64,000 nt of DNA from Halobacillus litoralis (GCF_020524025.1 NZ_JAIVKN010000002.1:124001-188000); one strand, 5' to 3'; shown: positions 21,337 to 32,141, counted from the stretch's first letter. The notes: generated from the letters alone by a model not told the origin. A program made the numbers and translations.

Positions 21337-21971
21337 TAACGCTCGCCCTCCATAACCTCACTTAAGTTTGAAACCATCTGCTCAATTTCTTTACTCTTCA
21401 TTCGATAGCTCACCGGGTTCACAATTAGGCGCGAGGTAATGTCCGTTATCTTTTCGTATTCTACAAGACCATTTTCCTTAAGCGTGCGGCCTGATGAAAC
21501 GATGTCCACGATTCGATCCGCTAAACCTATAAGTGGAGCAATTTCTATAGATCCATTAAGAGGAATGATCTCTATCTGCTCTCCCTGTTCACGGAAATAA
21601 TCAGAAGCAACTTTAGGGTATTTCGTCGCAATCTTAGGTGCAATCCGGCTGAGTGGTTGATCAGGAAGACCAGCTACAGCTACGTAACAAGGACTTATTT
21701 TCAGATCAAGCACTTCATAAACATCCCTGTCCTGTTCAAGAAGAACATCTTTGCCGGCAATACCAATATCAGCTGCACCATATTCTACGTAAGTAACCAC
21801 GTCCATCGGTTTAGCCATCATTACGCGGATGTTTTGGTCTGGGAATTCAAGGATCAGCTTTCTCGAATCATCCAGATCAGCACCTAAGTCATACCCTGCC
21901 TGCTCCATTAATTCTGCAGCTTCTTCATAGATGCGTCCTTTCGGCATTGCAATCGTCAGTGGTTTATTCAT
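21336..21971 (-). CDS. hisG: ATP phosphoribosyltransferase catalytic subunit, short form
   Basis: HisG (211 aa) makes the committed step, joining ATP and PRPP. It is the short form, lacking the C-terminal regulatory domain, and so needs HisZ, which is encoded just upstream. Visible motifs are '[14 protein letters not shown]', '[21 protein letters not shown]' and the PRPP loop '[14 protein letters not shown]'. I use the ATG at 21971, which overlaps the hisZ stop (ATGAATAA); an in-frame GTG at 21986 is within the ribosome-site region. Confidence 0.96.
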   Translation of the reverse strand: MNKPLTIAMPKGRIYEEAAELMEQAGYDLGADLDDSRKLILEFPDQNIRVMMAKPMDVVTYVEYGAADIGIAGKDVLLEQDRDVYEVLDLKISPCYVAVAGLPDQPLSRIAPKIATKYPKVASDYFREQGEQIEIIPLNGSIEIAPLIGLADRIVDIVSSGRTLKENGLVEYEKITDITSRLIVNPVSYRMKSKEIEQMVSNLSEVMEGER

Positions 21972-23148
21972 TACGTTCACCCCCACCCTTTGTAAGGTCG
22001 ACTGTTCGCGCTAAATCTTTTTGGAAGGCGTGGACATCCGGTATCTGATCAACATGCTGCAGTAAGACGGATAAACCTTCGCGGCGATATTTACTCGCTT
22101 TTGCAACCCCTTCACTGTAACTATCATCATCAACGATGATACCAATTCGCGGATCTTGATCCTCCTTTACGTCCAACGCTTCGACGAGACGTTCTAAATG
22201 GATAGCAAACCCTGTCGCTGATGCATTCAATTGAAAGGAAGGGAGAAGTGTGTCATATCTTCCGCCGTTACAAAGCATCGCCCCTAAATGCGGCGCATAT
22301 CCTTCAAAAAGGATTCCTGTATAGTAATCCATGTGACTGATTAGGTTGAGGTCAAAATGGATATATTCTGCTACTTTATATTGCTCCAGGAGACGGTACA
22401 ACTGTTTTAATTCATTAACCGCCTGCATACACAACTGATTACGCGCAAGGGAACGGCTGGATTCAAAGATCTCTCCCCCCCCTTTAAGAGATAAAAGCTG
22501 CAGCAAGACGTTTTTCTTTTCTGCTGTTACTGAAAGGGCTTTGACTGCCTCTTTGTATCCCACGTAATTCTTGCGATATAAATAATTTAACAAGGTTTCC
22601 GTCGTATCTTCATCATCACCAAGAAGGTCACTGAAGAAGGCTTTTACGTAGCCTATATGACCAACCGTAATCACAAAATCTTCCAACCCTGTCTGTTTTA
22701 ATGATTCAACCAGCAGTGCAATGACTTCTGCGTCTCCATATGAAGAGTGGTCGCCGATTAACTCTGTGCCCACTTGTTCAAACTGCGCAGGCTTCCCGCC
22801 TTCAGTCTGCTGGGCCCGGAATACAGGGCCATCATAGGCAAGCCTGAGAGGAAACTCTGTGTTTTTCAGTTGAGAGGCAGCCACCCTTGCTATAGGTGCT
22901 GTCATATCAGGGCGTAAAACAAGTGTATGGCCCTGCTGATCTAATAACTTAAATAACTGTTGATCAAGTGTCGCACTTACTTTTCCAACTGTATCGTGGT
23001 ATTCCATAATGGGCGTATCCATGAACGAATACCCGAATGACAAAATTGTTTCAGTGAGGCTTTTTCTTGCTTTTGATTTCTGATTATAAAAAAAGGGAAG
23101 CGTGTCTCGCATTCCCAAAGGTTTTTCAAACATCAGCCTTCTAACCAA
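21964..23148 (-). CDS. hisZ: ATP phosphoribosyltransferase regulatory subunit
   Basis: HisZ (394 aa) is a histidyl-tRNA synthetase paralogue that forms a complex with short HisG and carries histidine feedback. It has class II synthetase motifs, '[16 protein letters not shown]' and '[14 protein letters not shown]', but lacks the anticodon-binding domain. First gene of the his operon. The start is a TTG at 23148 supported by AAGGATGAG; an ATG at 23133 ([10 protein letters not shown]) gives the more usual N-terminus but AGAAGG lies only 3 nt before it. Confidence 0.93.
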   Translation of the reverse strand: MVRRLMFEKPLGMRDTLPFFYNQKSKARKSLTETILSFGYSFMDTPIMEYHDTVGKVSATLDQQLFKLLDQQGHTLVLRPDMTAPIARVAASQLKNTEFPLRLAYDGPVFRAQQTEGGKPAQFEQVGTELIGDHSSYGDAEVIALLVESLKQTGLEDFVITVGHIGYVKAFFSDLLGDDEDTTETLLNYLYRKNYVGYKEAVKALSVTAEKKNVLLQLLSLKGGGEIFESSRSLARNQLCMQAVNELKQLYRLLEQYKVAEYIHFDLNLISHMDYYTGILFEGYAPHLGAMLCNGGRYDTLLPSFQLNASATGFAIHLERLVEALDVKEDQDPRIGIIVDDDSYSEGVAKASKYRREGLSVLLQHVDQIPDVHAFQKDLARTVDLTKGGGERNE

Positions 23149-23175
23149 TGGAACTCATCCTTTCCGTCAAATCCT

Positions 23176-23195
23176 TTAGCTTGCTAATATGCTAA
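23176..23195 (-). promoter_or_regulatory. Inverted repeats over the his promoter -10 (operator candidate)
   Basis: Plus-strand TTAGC (23176-23180) is followed by GCTAA at 23183-23187 and again at 23191-23195, giving one 12-bp palindrome and a second, wider inverted repeat that covers the -10 box. A repressor binding here would block the his operon. The identity of the repressor is inference (a TrpR-like HisR is known in Bacillales). Confidence 0.5.
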
Positions 23196-23217
23196 CAAAA
23201 TAAAGATTGTGCGTCAA
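23189..23217 (-). promoter_or_regulatory. Sigma-A promoter of the his operon
   Basis: TTGACG (23212-23217) and TAGCAT (23189-23194) are 17 bp apart on the minus strand, 41 bp upstream of the hisZ start. Confidence 0.75.
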
Positions 23218-23343
23218 TTAAGATTTTCCTTCCATATGTTCCCCTTCTTATCATAGCAGAAACTGTTGAACATAATCGGATCCGCCCGTTTTCTTTCGAA
23301 TAACCGACAAAAAGCTCACCTGAAGGGAAACAGCTTTATGATT

Positions 23344-23382
23344 ACAAAAAAAAGACCTCGCCCCTCCAAGGGACAAGGTCTT
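23344..23382 (-). terminator. glpD terminator
   Basis: A stem with 7 outer base pairs AAGACCT/AGGTCTT (23352-23358 with 23376-23382) and inner CCC/GGG pairs is followed on the minus strand by eight Ts, a few bases after the glpD stop. Confidence 0.88.
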
Positions 23383-23386
23383 GACC

Positions 23387-25054
23387 TTAAACGTATTCAA
23401 TCGGAGTAACTGCTTCTTTCAGCAGCTGATTAAGCTGTTCGGTGTACTCCTGTTTTTGTTGTTCACTATAATTTAGAGCTTTAGCCATATAATCAATAAC
23501 GGAAGTTTTATGATCTCTTACCCATTGGATATTGAAGAACAAGGCTGCGGTACGGCGAACAAAGAAGTCGACTGGTTTATAAGTCATCTCGTTTTCTAAA
23601 GCATAGGCAAGTTGAGCAAATACTACAGGGTCAACACCCTCTTCTTTGGCTTCCTGCTTACGATTCTTGTAGTTATCGAACACTTTATCAACGTTTGAAC
23701 CATAAAGCTGAATCAGCATGTCCGCATCATCATCGCTCAGTTCCAGAGATTCAGCAATTTTCGCCCGGTCTTCCTTGAACTTCTTAAAGCCTTTTGAGCC
23801 TCCAACGTCGCCGCCGGAAATTGGCATATTTTTTGTCTCTGAATCAGAATAACGAATGCCGTATTCTTCCATGATTTGATCACGGACAAGGTTAACGGCT
23901 GTCTGAGCCATTTTACGATAACCAGTTAACTTCCCGCCTGCCATGGAAATCAATCCAGAATCAGATACGAAGATTTCGTCTTTTCGAGAGATTTCAGAAG
24001 GGTCTTTACCTTCTTCATGAATAAGCGGACGTAACCCGGCCCAGCTGGATTCCACATCTTCCTTGGTCACTTCAACGGTAGGGAACATTGTTTTCATAGC
24101 GTCCAAAATATAGTCACGGTCGTCTTCAGTCATCGTAGGATGAGCGATCTCCTGATCATACGTCGTATCTGTTGTACCGATATACGTTTTCCCATCTCTA
24201 GGAATCGCAAAGATCATACGACCATCCGGGCTGTCGAAATAAATCGCCTGTCTCAGTGGGAAGACAGATTGATCGAAGACAAGGTGAACACCTTTGGTTA
24301 ACTGCAGTGTTTTCCCTTTCTTAGATCCATCTATTTCACGCAGTTCATCGACCCACGGACCACCAGCGTTAATAATTTTTTTCGCTTTCACATGGTATTG
24401 TTCCCCAGTGACTGTATCCTCTACTTTTGCCCCTATAACAGAACCTTCGTCATCATAAATGAAGTCTACAACTTTTGCATAGTTAGTAGAGCAGGCGCCG
24501 TATTCTACCGCTTTTTTCATGACTTCCAAGGTTAAACGCGCATCATCTGTTTTGTACTCAACATAGTAACCTGCGCCCTTTAAGCCATCTCTTTTAATAA
24601 GAGGCTCACGTTCTATCGCTTCTTCAGCACTCATCATCGTACGGCGTTCTGACTTCTTAACACCCGCTAAGTAATCATAAACACGAAGACCGATGTTTGT
24701 AGAGAAGGGCCCGAAGTTGCCACCCTCATGGAAAGGAAGCAGCATCCATTCAGGAGTTGTTACGTGAGGACCATTTTCATAAACAATCTCACGCTCTTTG
24801 CCCACTTCTGCAACCATTTTTACTTCAAATTGTTTCAGGTATCTCAGGCCACCATGAACAAGCTTTGTTGAACGACTTGACGTTCCCGCTGCGTAATCCT
24901 GCATTTCAACGACTGCTGTTTTCATACCTCGACTGGCAGCGTCCAATGCAATACCAGAACCTGTGATTCCTCCACCGATAACAAGAAGATCCCATTCTTC
25001 CTGTGCCAGCTGGTCAAAATTACGTTGTCTTTCATAGCTTGAAAATGATTTCAT
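23387..25054 (-). CDS. glpD: Aerobic glycerol-3-phosphate dehydrogenase
   Basis: This membrane-associated flavoenzyme (555 aa from the chosen start) oxidises glycerol 3-phosphate to dihydroxyacetone phosphate and passes electrons to menaquinone. The FAD motif 'LLVIGGGITGSGIALDAASRG' (read as dinucleotide fold near residues 22-42), 'RSTKLVHGGLRYLKQ' and the C-terminal 'GGKLTGYRKMA' are typical. I place the start at the ATG at 25054, with AGGAGA 6 nt upstream; the open frame extends to 25174, but that would add 40 residues encoded by the leader. Confidence 0.96.
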   Translation of the reverse strand: MKSFSSYERQRNFDQLAQEEWDLLVIGGGITGSGIALDAASRGMKTAVVEMQDYAAGTSSRSTKLVHGGLRYLKQFEVKMVAEVGKEREIVYENGPHVTTPEWMLLPFHEGGNFGPFSTNIGLRVYDYLAGVKKSERRTMMSAEEAIEREPLIKRDGLKGAGYYVEYKTDDARLTLEVMKKAVEYGACSTNYAKVVDFIYDDEGSVIGAKVEDTVTGEQYHVKAKKIINAGGPWVDELREIDGSKKGKTLQLTKGVHLVFDQSVFPLRQAIYFDSPDGRMIFAIPRDGKTYIGTTDTTYDQEIAHPTMTEDDRDYILDAMKTMFPTVEVTKEDVESSWAGLRPLIHEEGKDPSEISRKDEIFVSDSGLISMAGGKLTGYRKMAQTAVNLVRDQIMEEYGIRYSDSETKNMPISGGDVGGSKGFKKFKEDRAKIAESLELSDDDADMLIQLYGSNVDKVFDNYKNRKQEAKEEGVDPVVFAQLAYALENEMTYKPVDFFVRRTAALFFNIQWVRDHKTSVIDYMAKALNYSEQQKQEYTEQLNQLLKEAVTPIEYV

Positions 25055-25158
25055 ACTATCTCTCCTTCTTCCGTTGTCTTCATTTAATGGTCTTCTACGT
25101 TTATTCCCGAAAACAAAAAAATTATGTGTGCAAATGCCGATCAGCGAAACACAAGCCA

Positions 25159-25213
25159 TAAAAAAAGAGACCACGAAACTCCTTATGCTTCAGCATAAAG
25201 CTTCGTGGTCTCT
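25159..25213 (-). terminator. glpD leader terminator, GlpP antitermination target
   Basis: A long hairpin with 12-bp perfect outer arms (25166-25177 with 25202-25213) is followed on the minus strand by six to seven Ts. It sits between the glpD promoter (25250-25277) and the glpD ATG. B. subtilis glpD has the same arrangement, where GlpP with glycerol 3-phosphate allows read-through. It may also end glpFK transcripts. Confidence 0.82.
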
Positions 25214-25249
25214 CCGCGTCTCCGACCGTAACCATTAACTTGTACCCTT

Positions 25250-25277
25250 ATTATATCAGAGAGAATGAAGGTGTCAA
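25250..25277 (-). promoter_or_regulatory. Sigma-A promoter of glpD
   Basis: Perfect TTGACA (plus 25272-25277) and perfect TATAAT (plus 25250-25255) are 16 bp apart on the minus strand, directly below the glpK stop codon. It yields a leader of nearly 190 nt carrying the terminator hairpin. Confidence 0.85.
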
Positions 25278-25281
25278 AGAA

Positions 25282-26781
<1,500 letters not shown>

Positions 26782-26800
26782 TTATTCCACTCCTCTTTAA

Positions 26801-27598
26801 TTATTCATAAGCTTTTTTCAATTCCACTCTCATAGATGAAAGTAAAATGAGAATAACGACGACAGAGCTCAGCCAAAACCATAAGCCGGCCTCACCTTTA
26901 AAAACAGCCTGGTAGAACAATCCACCATACACGCCGCCTATTATAGGACCCAGGACAGGAATCCATGAATAACCCCAGTCTGATCCACCTTTACCTGGGA
27001 TAGGAAGCAGCGCGTGAGCAATCCTCGGCCCCAAATCACGGGCAGGGTTGATCGCGTAACCCGTTGTAGCTCCCAGTGACATACCAATGGCTACAATTAA
27101 TAAACCGACAATGAGCGGATTTAACCCTTCGGTGAACTCATTAGCGCCGATAAACAATATCCCCATAACCAGTACAAAAGTACCTATAATTTCACTGACC
27201 AAATTGGAAATCGGACTTCTAATTGCAGGGTCGGTACAAAAAATAGATTTTATCGCCAATTCATCTTCTGTATCTTTCCAATGAGGGAGATAGTGAAAGA
27301 AGACAATTGTTGCTCCGGCGAATGCCCCGATCATTTGAGCAGTTACGTACATGGGAACTTTCGCCCATGGAAAATCACCTACCGCAGCTAATCCCAGAGT
27401 AACGGCAGGATTGATATGTGCTCCTGTTACTTGACCTACAGCATAGACCCCCATAGCAACAGCCAGACCCCAGGCAATAGTAATTAACACCCAGTTCCCC
27501 TGGGCTTTTGTAGCTTTCAGGTTAGCTCCTGCTATGACACCGCCTCCAAAAATAATGAGAATCATTGTTCCGATCAGCTCACCCATAAACTCAGTCAT
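26801..27598 (-). CDS. glpF: Glycerol uptake facilitator (aquaglyceroporin)
   Basis: GlpF (265 aa) lets glycerol diffuse across the membrane. It has six predicted membrane spans and the two NPA pore motifs, 'HINPAVTLG' and 'YAINPARDLGPR'; the Asp following the second NPA and the adjacent Arg are the glycerol-facilitator signature. It is about 100 bp after glpP, from which it is separated by a terminator hairpin, and 20 bp before glpK. Confidence 0.95.
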   Translation of the reverse strand: MTEFMGELIGTMILIIFGGGVIAGANLKATKAQGNWVLITIAWGLAVAMGVYAVGQVTGAHINPAVTLGLAAVGDFPWAKVPMYVTAQMIGAFAGATIVFFHYLPHWKDTEDELAIKSIFCTDPAIRSPISNLVSEIIGTFVLVMGILFIGANEFTEGLNPLIVGLLIVAIGMSLGATTGYAINPARDLGPRIAHALLPIPGKGGSDWGYSWIPVLGPIIGGVYGGLFYQAVFKGEAGLWFWLSSVVVILILLSSMRVELKKAYE

Positions 27599-27631
27599 GA
27601 TGGAATCCCCTTTCCGGTCACTTTCACCGAT

Positions 27632-27665
27632 GTAAAAAAACCGTCCAGTAACTCGGATGGTTTTT
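27632..27665 (-). terminator. glpFK leader terminator, likely GlpP target
   Basis: A stem ACCATCC/GGACGGT (27655-27661 with 27640-27646, one G-T pair, extended by A-T pairs) is followed on the minus strand by seven Ts, 36 bp before the glpF ATG. Position between glpP and glpF fits the GlpP-controlled leader known from B. subtilis. It may also act simply as the glpP terminator. Confidence 0.75.
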
Positions 27666-27702
27666 ACTGTGCACTTCTTATGGTTTCTTTTGTTCCTGTT
27701 GT

Positions 27703-28263
27703 TTATGTATCTTTGTTGTTAAGACGCCATAATTCAGCACGTGAGGTTGAAACTGCAGCCGCTCCTGAAGCAAGGGCGCTTTCAACCTCTTCTTCCGTTC
27801 GTATTAACCCACCGGCGATAACCGGTATTCCGATGTGACCTCTAATCTCTTGTATCATTCCCGGTAAAATACCAGGTAAAACTTCAACAAAATCAGGCGC
27901 TGTCCTTTGAATGATTTTCACATTATGTTCAATGGCCTGACTGTCGATTAGAAACAATCGCTGAACGGAAAGGAGATTATATTTTTTTGCCTGCTGGATA
28001 ACATGAGCCCTTGTGGAGATTACTCCATCCGGCTTAACTTCTTGTCCTATGTATTCCATTCCATAGTCATCCGCCTTTAAGCCCTGAATTAAATCCACAT
28101 GAACAAAGATTTTCTTTCCTGCCTTCTGTCCTACTTTCACAAGTTTCCTCAGCAGACCTAAACGACTTTCGAGCAGAATAATATAGTCGGTATCACTTTC
28201 CAGCAAGGATTCAAATTCCTTAATTTTTTTTACAGCTGGCAAAACAGACTGGGTAAGCTTCAT
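27703..28263 (-). CDS. glpP: Glycerol uptake operon antiterminator
   Basis: GlpP (186 aa) is a TIM-barrel-like RNA-binding antiterminator that responds to glycerol 3-phosphate. The sequence has 'ILLESRLGLLRKLVKVGQKAGKKIFVHVDLI' in its first half, 'GVISTRAHVIQQAKKY', 'FVEVLPGILPGMIQEI' and the phosphate-binding 'PVIAGGLIRTEEEV', all typical. Its targets should be the hairpins before glpF and glpD. The start overlaps the yvoF stop by 4 bp, so glpP is coupled to the hprK-lgt cluster. Confidence 0.94.
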   Translation of the reverse strand: MKLTQSVLPAVKKIKEFESLLESDTDYIILLESRLGLLRKLVKVGQKAGKKIFVHVDLIQGLKADDYGMEYIGQEVKPDGVISTRAHVIQQAKKYNLLSVQRLFLIDSQAIEHNVKIIQRTAPDFVEVLPGILPGMIQEIRGHIGIPVIAGGLIRTEEEVESALASGAAAVSTSRAELWRLNNKDT

Positions 28264-28775
28264 AGGGTTCCTCCCTTGCGTTCTTCCATTTCTTCTCTGG
28301 TATAAATGATTTTCATAGGGTTTCCCCCTACGAAAGAGCCGGCAGGAACATCTTTATGAACTAGAGTTCCAGCTGAAACAACGGCTTCATCTCCTATAGT
28401 CACCCCTGGAAGAATAGTGGTATTGGCACCAATTAAAACTTCATTCCCAATAACCACCTCTCCCAGTCTGTATTCCTTTATTAAATATTCATGGGCCAGA
28501 ATAGTTGTGTTATAACCAATAACCGTATTACGTCCCACTTTAATTTTTTCAGGAAACATAATGTCCACCATAACCATAAGGGCGAAAGCTGTCTGTTCAC
28601 CGACTTTCATATGCAGAAATGTCCGGTACAGCCAGTTTTTCACCCCTAGAAAAGGAGTATAGCGGGCCAGTTGAATGATTAGAAAATTTTTGACCACTTT
28701 TAAGAAAGGTACCGTTTTATAGATATGCCAGAGTGAGTTGGCTCCTTTAACAGGATAACGCTCTGTCTTTCTCAT
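28260..28775 (-). CDS. yvoF: Hexapeptide-repeat acyltransferase (YvoF-like)
   Basis: A 171-aa left-handed beta-helix protein. Hexapeptide repeats occupy the C-terminal half ('VVIGNEVLIGANTTILPGVT', 'IGDEAVVSAGTLVHKDVPAG', ending 'GNPMKII'). These are typical of the maltose/galactoside O-acetyltransferase group, which use acetyl-CoA. The N-terminal part is basic and hydrophobic and may bind the membrane. The acceptor is unknown; the neighbours ppaX, lgt and hprK are the same as for yvoF in B. subtilis. Confidence 0.88.
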   Translation of the reverse strand: MRKTERYPVKGANSLWHIYKTVPFLKVVKNFLIIQLARYTPFLGVKNWLYRTFLHMKVGEQTAFALMVMVDIMFPEKIKVGRNTVIGYNTTILAHEYLIKEYRLGEVVIGNEVLIGANTTILPGVTIGDEAVVSAGTLVHKDVPAGSFVGGNPMKIIYTREEMEERKGGTL

Positions 28776-28779
28776 ACGG

Positions 28780-29418
28780 TCAGCCTCCTGTTATTTCTAA
28801 TAGATCCCTCATGTTGGTAAGCATGTAATCAGGATTCAAGTCATCCAATACTTCTCTTCCTTTAATTGTCCACGCCACTCCAGCTGTTCTTACGCCTGCA
28901 TTTTGTCCTGCTTCTATATCATGTGTGTTGTCACCGACCATAAGAGCTTCAGAAGCTTTAGAATTTAACAGGTCCAGAGCTTTCACGATCGGTTCAGGAT
29001 GAGGCTTTGCATTATTGACATCATCAAGCGTAATCACCGTCTCAAAAAGCCCGTCTAAGTTTGTTAGCTCTAAGCCCATTTGAACGGTATTCCTCATTTT
29101 GGTTGTCACAATACCAAGACGGTACCCTTTTTCCTTAAGCGCTTCAATTGTGTCAACGACACCATCGTACGCTTTAACATAGCGGTCATGATTCTCTATA
29201 TTATGTTTACGGTAGGTTTCAACCATTTCCTCTACTTTATCGGGATTTACTTTGCGTAAGCTTTCCACCAGAGGAGGGCCGATAAAATCCAAAATTTCTT
29301 TCCGGTCATATGGGCGGTCCGAATATTGTGTAATCGTATGGGTGAAGGAAGCGATGATTAATTCGTTTGTGTCAATCAGCGTCCCATCAAGATCAAAGAG
29401 AATGGTACGTATGCTCAT
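28780..29418 (-). CDS. ppaX: Pyrophosphatase PpaX
   Basis: A HAD-superfamily phosphatase (212 aa) that, in B. subtilis, hydrolyses the pyrophosphate released when HprK dephosphorylates Ser46 of HPr. Motif I is 'LFDLDGTLIDTNE' at residues 7-19, motif II 'GIVTTKMRNT', motif III and IV 'KPHPEPIVKAL' and 'MVGDNTHDIEAGQNAG'. I use the ATG at 29418, 8 nt after GGAAGGA; it lies within the 3' end of the upstream nucleoside-recognition gene. Presence in the hprK cluster supports the assignment. Confidence 0.92.
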   Translation of the reverse strand: MSIRTILFDLDGTLIDTNELIIASFTHTITQYSDRPYDRKEILDFIGPPLVESLRKVNPDKVEEMVETYRKHNIENHDRYVKAYDGVVDTIEALKEKGYRLGIVTTKMRNTVQMGLELTNLDGLFETVITLDDVNNAKPHPEPIVKALDLLNSKASEALMVGDNTHDIEAGQNAGVRTAGVAWTIKGREVLDDLNPDYMLTNMRDLLEITGG

Positions 29419-30349
29419 GTGATGTTTCCTTCCTTTTCTGTTGTAGTCTGTTCCAAATAAAACCAACAGCTGCGGTTAATAATATTGCGGTTACCAATCG
29501 AATAAGAAGAAGCGGCCAAACAGGAATGCCAAGAGGAATAAAGATCAAGGTATCCTCAACTACTGCATGGCAGGAGACAAGAAAGAGAATAGCAAGGTAC
29601 ATGTCCTTTTTCGAAACTCCATCTTCCTCCACGGCCTGAATCATCAACCCCGCACCATAAGCAAGACCAATGGTTAGTCCAGCCACTAAAGTCATAGATG
29701 TGTTTCTTTCCATTCCAAGAAATTTAGTCATAGGTGCAACCCACACAGAAAAGCGGTCCAGCCAGCCTTTATCCCTTAAATACTGCATCACAATCATTAA
29801 AGGAATAACAATAAGAGCCAATTGAACCACGCCCATGAAAGCTGTTTGAAGCCCCTGGCCTATAATTTCCATCCAACCGCCGGGATCTGGATTTTTTGAA
29901 GCAGCTAATCCGTACGTTGCAACTTTTGTTCCCCCCTGCCAGAATAAATGAATCAAAAATGCAGAGATCAATGCCAGCCCCAGACGCACACTGACAACAA
30001 ACCACCAGCTTACTCCGACCTTCTTCGCTACCGTTGATTCGATTAACAGATTATGTGAAAAGGACATCATAACTGCTAATATAAACACTTCCTTAACGGT
30101 AAACTCAAAAGAAATAATCGCAGCAATTCCAGCATAGAGGTTTAAAAAGTTACCTAACACCAACGGGACAGCTGCCTCACCAGAAAGGCCCAGCCATCCC
30201 ATCAATGGCGCTAAACGGTCCATGATCCAGGGTAAAATAGGGGTATACTGAAGAACGGTAATCACTAAAGTGACAGGGAAAATGACTTTTCCCAGTGTCC
30301 ACGTGAGTTCCAACCCCTTTTTACTTCCCCTTTTTAAAATCCCATTCAT
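29393..30349 (-). CDS. yvoD: Nucleoside recognition (gate) domain membrane protein (YvoD-like)
   Basis: A 318-aa integral membrane protein with about eight hydrophobic segments. 'TLGKVIFPVTLVITVLQYTP' near the start and 'LVAGLTIGLAYGAGLMIQ' in the second half belong to the two Gate (nucleoside recognition) domains. The family includes transporter-like proteins, but no substrate is known. It lies between lgt and ppaX as in B. subtilis and overlaps ppaX by 26 bp. Confidence 0.88.
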   Translation of the reverse strand: MNGILKRGSKKGLELTWTLGKVIFPVTLVITVLQYTPILPWIMDRLAPLMGWLGLSGEAAVPLVLGNFLNLYAGIAAIISFEFTVKEVFILAVMMSFSHNLLIESTVAKKVGVSWWFVVSVRLGLALISAFLIHLFWQGGTKVATYGLAASKNPDPGGWMEIIGQGLQTAFMGVVQLALIVIPLMIVMQYLRDKGWLDRFSVWVAPMTKFLGMERNTSMTLVAGLTIGLAYGAGLMIQAVEEDGVSKKDMYLAILFLVSCHAVVEDTLIFIPLGIPVWPLLLIRLVTAILLTAAVGFIWNRLQQKRKETSHEHTYHSL

Positions 30350-30362
30350 GATACCTGCTCCC

Positions 30363-31196
30363 TTATTTTACTTTCTTTCCGTTATAATATTTATCAGCCA
30401 TGCCACTCTTCCGACGATAGGCCATAATAATTAATGCACCGGCAACAAGAACAATTGAAATGAACTGCGCTGTACGAATTTCCCCGAAGAGATATAAACT
30501 GTCCGTACGCATTCCTTCAATAAAGAACCGGCCAACAGAATACCAGATCACATAACTTAAGAACACTTCTCCACGGCGTGGATTAAACTTGTGTCTAAGG
30601 ATAAGCAGCAATACAAAGCCTGTAATATTCCATAGCGATTCATAAAGGAATGTCGGATGATAAATCGCTCCATCTATACACATCTGCTGATTAATAAAAT
30701 TCGGCAGATACTGCATATAGGTGTTATAAAAGGATTCAGAAACCGGACCGCCATGGGCTTCCTGGTTCATAAAATTCCCCCAGCGGCCAATCGCCTGCCC
30801 AAGTATAATACTCGGTGCTGCAATGTCAGCCATCATCCAGAAGGAAATTTTCTTTACTTTCGTATAGAGGTAGGCGGTTAAAACAGACCCAATAAGCGCA
30901 CCATGGATAGCAATTCCGCCTTCCCAAACGGCGAAAACCTTCCACCATGGACCTCCTGCATATCGATCCCATTCAAAGACTACATAATAAATACGCGCAC
31001 ACACAATAGCCGCAGGAATCGCAAAAACAACGATATCTACCATATAATCCTTCTTCAATCCAAGACGTTCGGTCTCTCTTGTTGCAATCCACAATCCTAA
31101 GAAGGCACCTGTTGCAATAATTAATCCATACCAGTAGATCGAAATAGGACCGAGTTGGAGGAAAACCGGGTCTAAAGGTTGTACTTCACAAGACAT
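30363..31196 (-). CDS. lgt: Prolipoprotein diacylglyceryl transferase
   Basis: Lgt (277 aa) adds diacylglycerol from phosphatidylglycerol to the lipobox cysteine of prolipoproteins, the first step of lipoprotein maturation. The signature '[15 protein letters not shown]' (about residues 137-151) contains the essential Arg, Asn and Glu. Seven hydrophobic segments agree with the known topology. It is 12 bp after hprK. A likely client in this window is the CccB lipoprotein. Confidence 0.96.
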   Translation of the reverse strand: MSCEVQPLDPVFLQLGPISIYWYGLIIATGAFLGLWIATRETERLGLKKDYMVDIVVFAIPAAIVCARIYYVVFEWDRYAGGPWWKVFAVWEGGIAIHGALIGSVLTAYLYTKVKKISFWMMADIAAPSIILGQAIGRWGNFMNQEAHGGPVSESFYNTYMQYLPNFINQQMCIDGAIYHPTFLYESLWNITGFVLLLILRHKFNPRRGEVFLSYVIWYSVGRFFIEGMRTDSLYLFGEIRTAQFISIVLVAGALIIMAYRRKSGMADKYYNGKKVK

Positions 31197-31208
31197 GTTC
31201 GTTCCTCC

Positions 31209-32141
31209 TTACTCATGATTCTGTTCTTGGTCGATCACTTTTGTCAGCCGCTCTGAAAATTCTTCTGCTGCATTAACACCCATACGCTTCAAACGGAAAT
31301 TCATAGCAGCCACTTCAATAATGACAGCCAAGTTTCTTCCCGGACGGACAGGTATGGTAGCCTTTGGCACTTGAACATCCATGATTTTCATCGTTTCTTC
31401 TTCTAGACCAAGACGATCATATTGTTTGTTTTTCTCCCAAAGCTCTAAATTAATGACCAGCGTAATTCGTTTAAAGCTTCGAACTGCTCCTGCACCAAAT
31501 AACGTCATGACGTTAATAATCCCAAGTCCTCGTATCTCCAGGAGATGCTCAATTAAAGGGGGACTGTTGCCGATCAGTGTGTCGTAATCTTCCTGACGAA
31601 TTTCTACGCTGTCATCTGCTACAAGGCGGTGGCCTCGTTTCACAAGTTCCAGAGCTGTTTCACTTTTACCAACACCACTCTGCCCGGTAATCAGAACACC
31701 AATTCCATAAATATCCACAAGAACACCATGGATAGCCGTAAATGGGGCAAATTTAGACTCCAGGAAATTTGTCAGGCGGCTGATTACACGTGTCGTCTTA
31801 TAAGGGGAAAGCATTAAAGGAACCCCCGCTTCCTGAGCAGCATCAGACAACTCCTCAGGAATGTCCATCCCGCGGGTAATAACGATTCCAGGAGTAACAT
31901 CTGTGCAGAGCTTTTCAGCACGTTCTCTCCTTTGCTCCTTTGATAATTCATTAAAATAAGAGAGCTCTGTTTTGCCTAAAAGCTGAAGGCGGTCTTTCGG
32001 ATAAAATTTGAAATACCCTGTCATTTCCACCCCAGGGCGGGAAATGTCACTCATATGTATTTCACGATGGATACCATCTTCACCGGCAACCAATTCAAGT
32101 TTAAATTGTTCGAGTAAATCCTGTGTACGTACCTTACTCAT
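31209..32141 (-). CDS. hprK: HPr kinase/phosphorylase
   Basis: HprK (310 aa) phosphorylates Ser46 of HPr and Crh when glycolytic intermediates are high and reverses this by phosphorolysis, thereby driving CcpA-dependent catabolite control. The Walker A loop is '[11 protein letters not shown]' at about residues 151-161; the family signature '[19 protein letters not shown]' follows. First gene of the hprK-lgt-yvoD-ppaX-yvoF-glpP cluster. Its target Crh is encoded at 10.2 kb. Confidence 0.97.
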   Translation of the reverse strand: MSKVRTQDLLEQFKLELVAGEDGIHREIHMSDISRPGVEMTGYFKFYPKDRLQLLGKTELSYFNELSKEQRRERAEKLCTDVTPGIVITRGMDIPEELSDAAQEAGVPLMLSPYKTTRVISRLTNFLESKFAPFTAIHGVLVDIYGIGVLITGQSGVGKSETALELVKRGHRLVADDSVEIRQEDYDTLIGNSPPLIEHLLEIRGLGIINVMTLFGAGAVRSFKRITLVINLELWEKNKQYDRLGLEEETMKIMDVQVPKATIPVRPGRNLAVIIEVAAMNFRLKRMGVNAAEEFSERLTKVIDQEQNHE

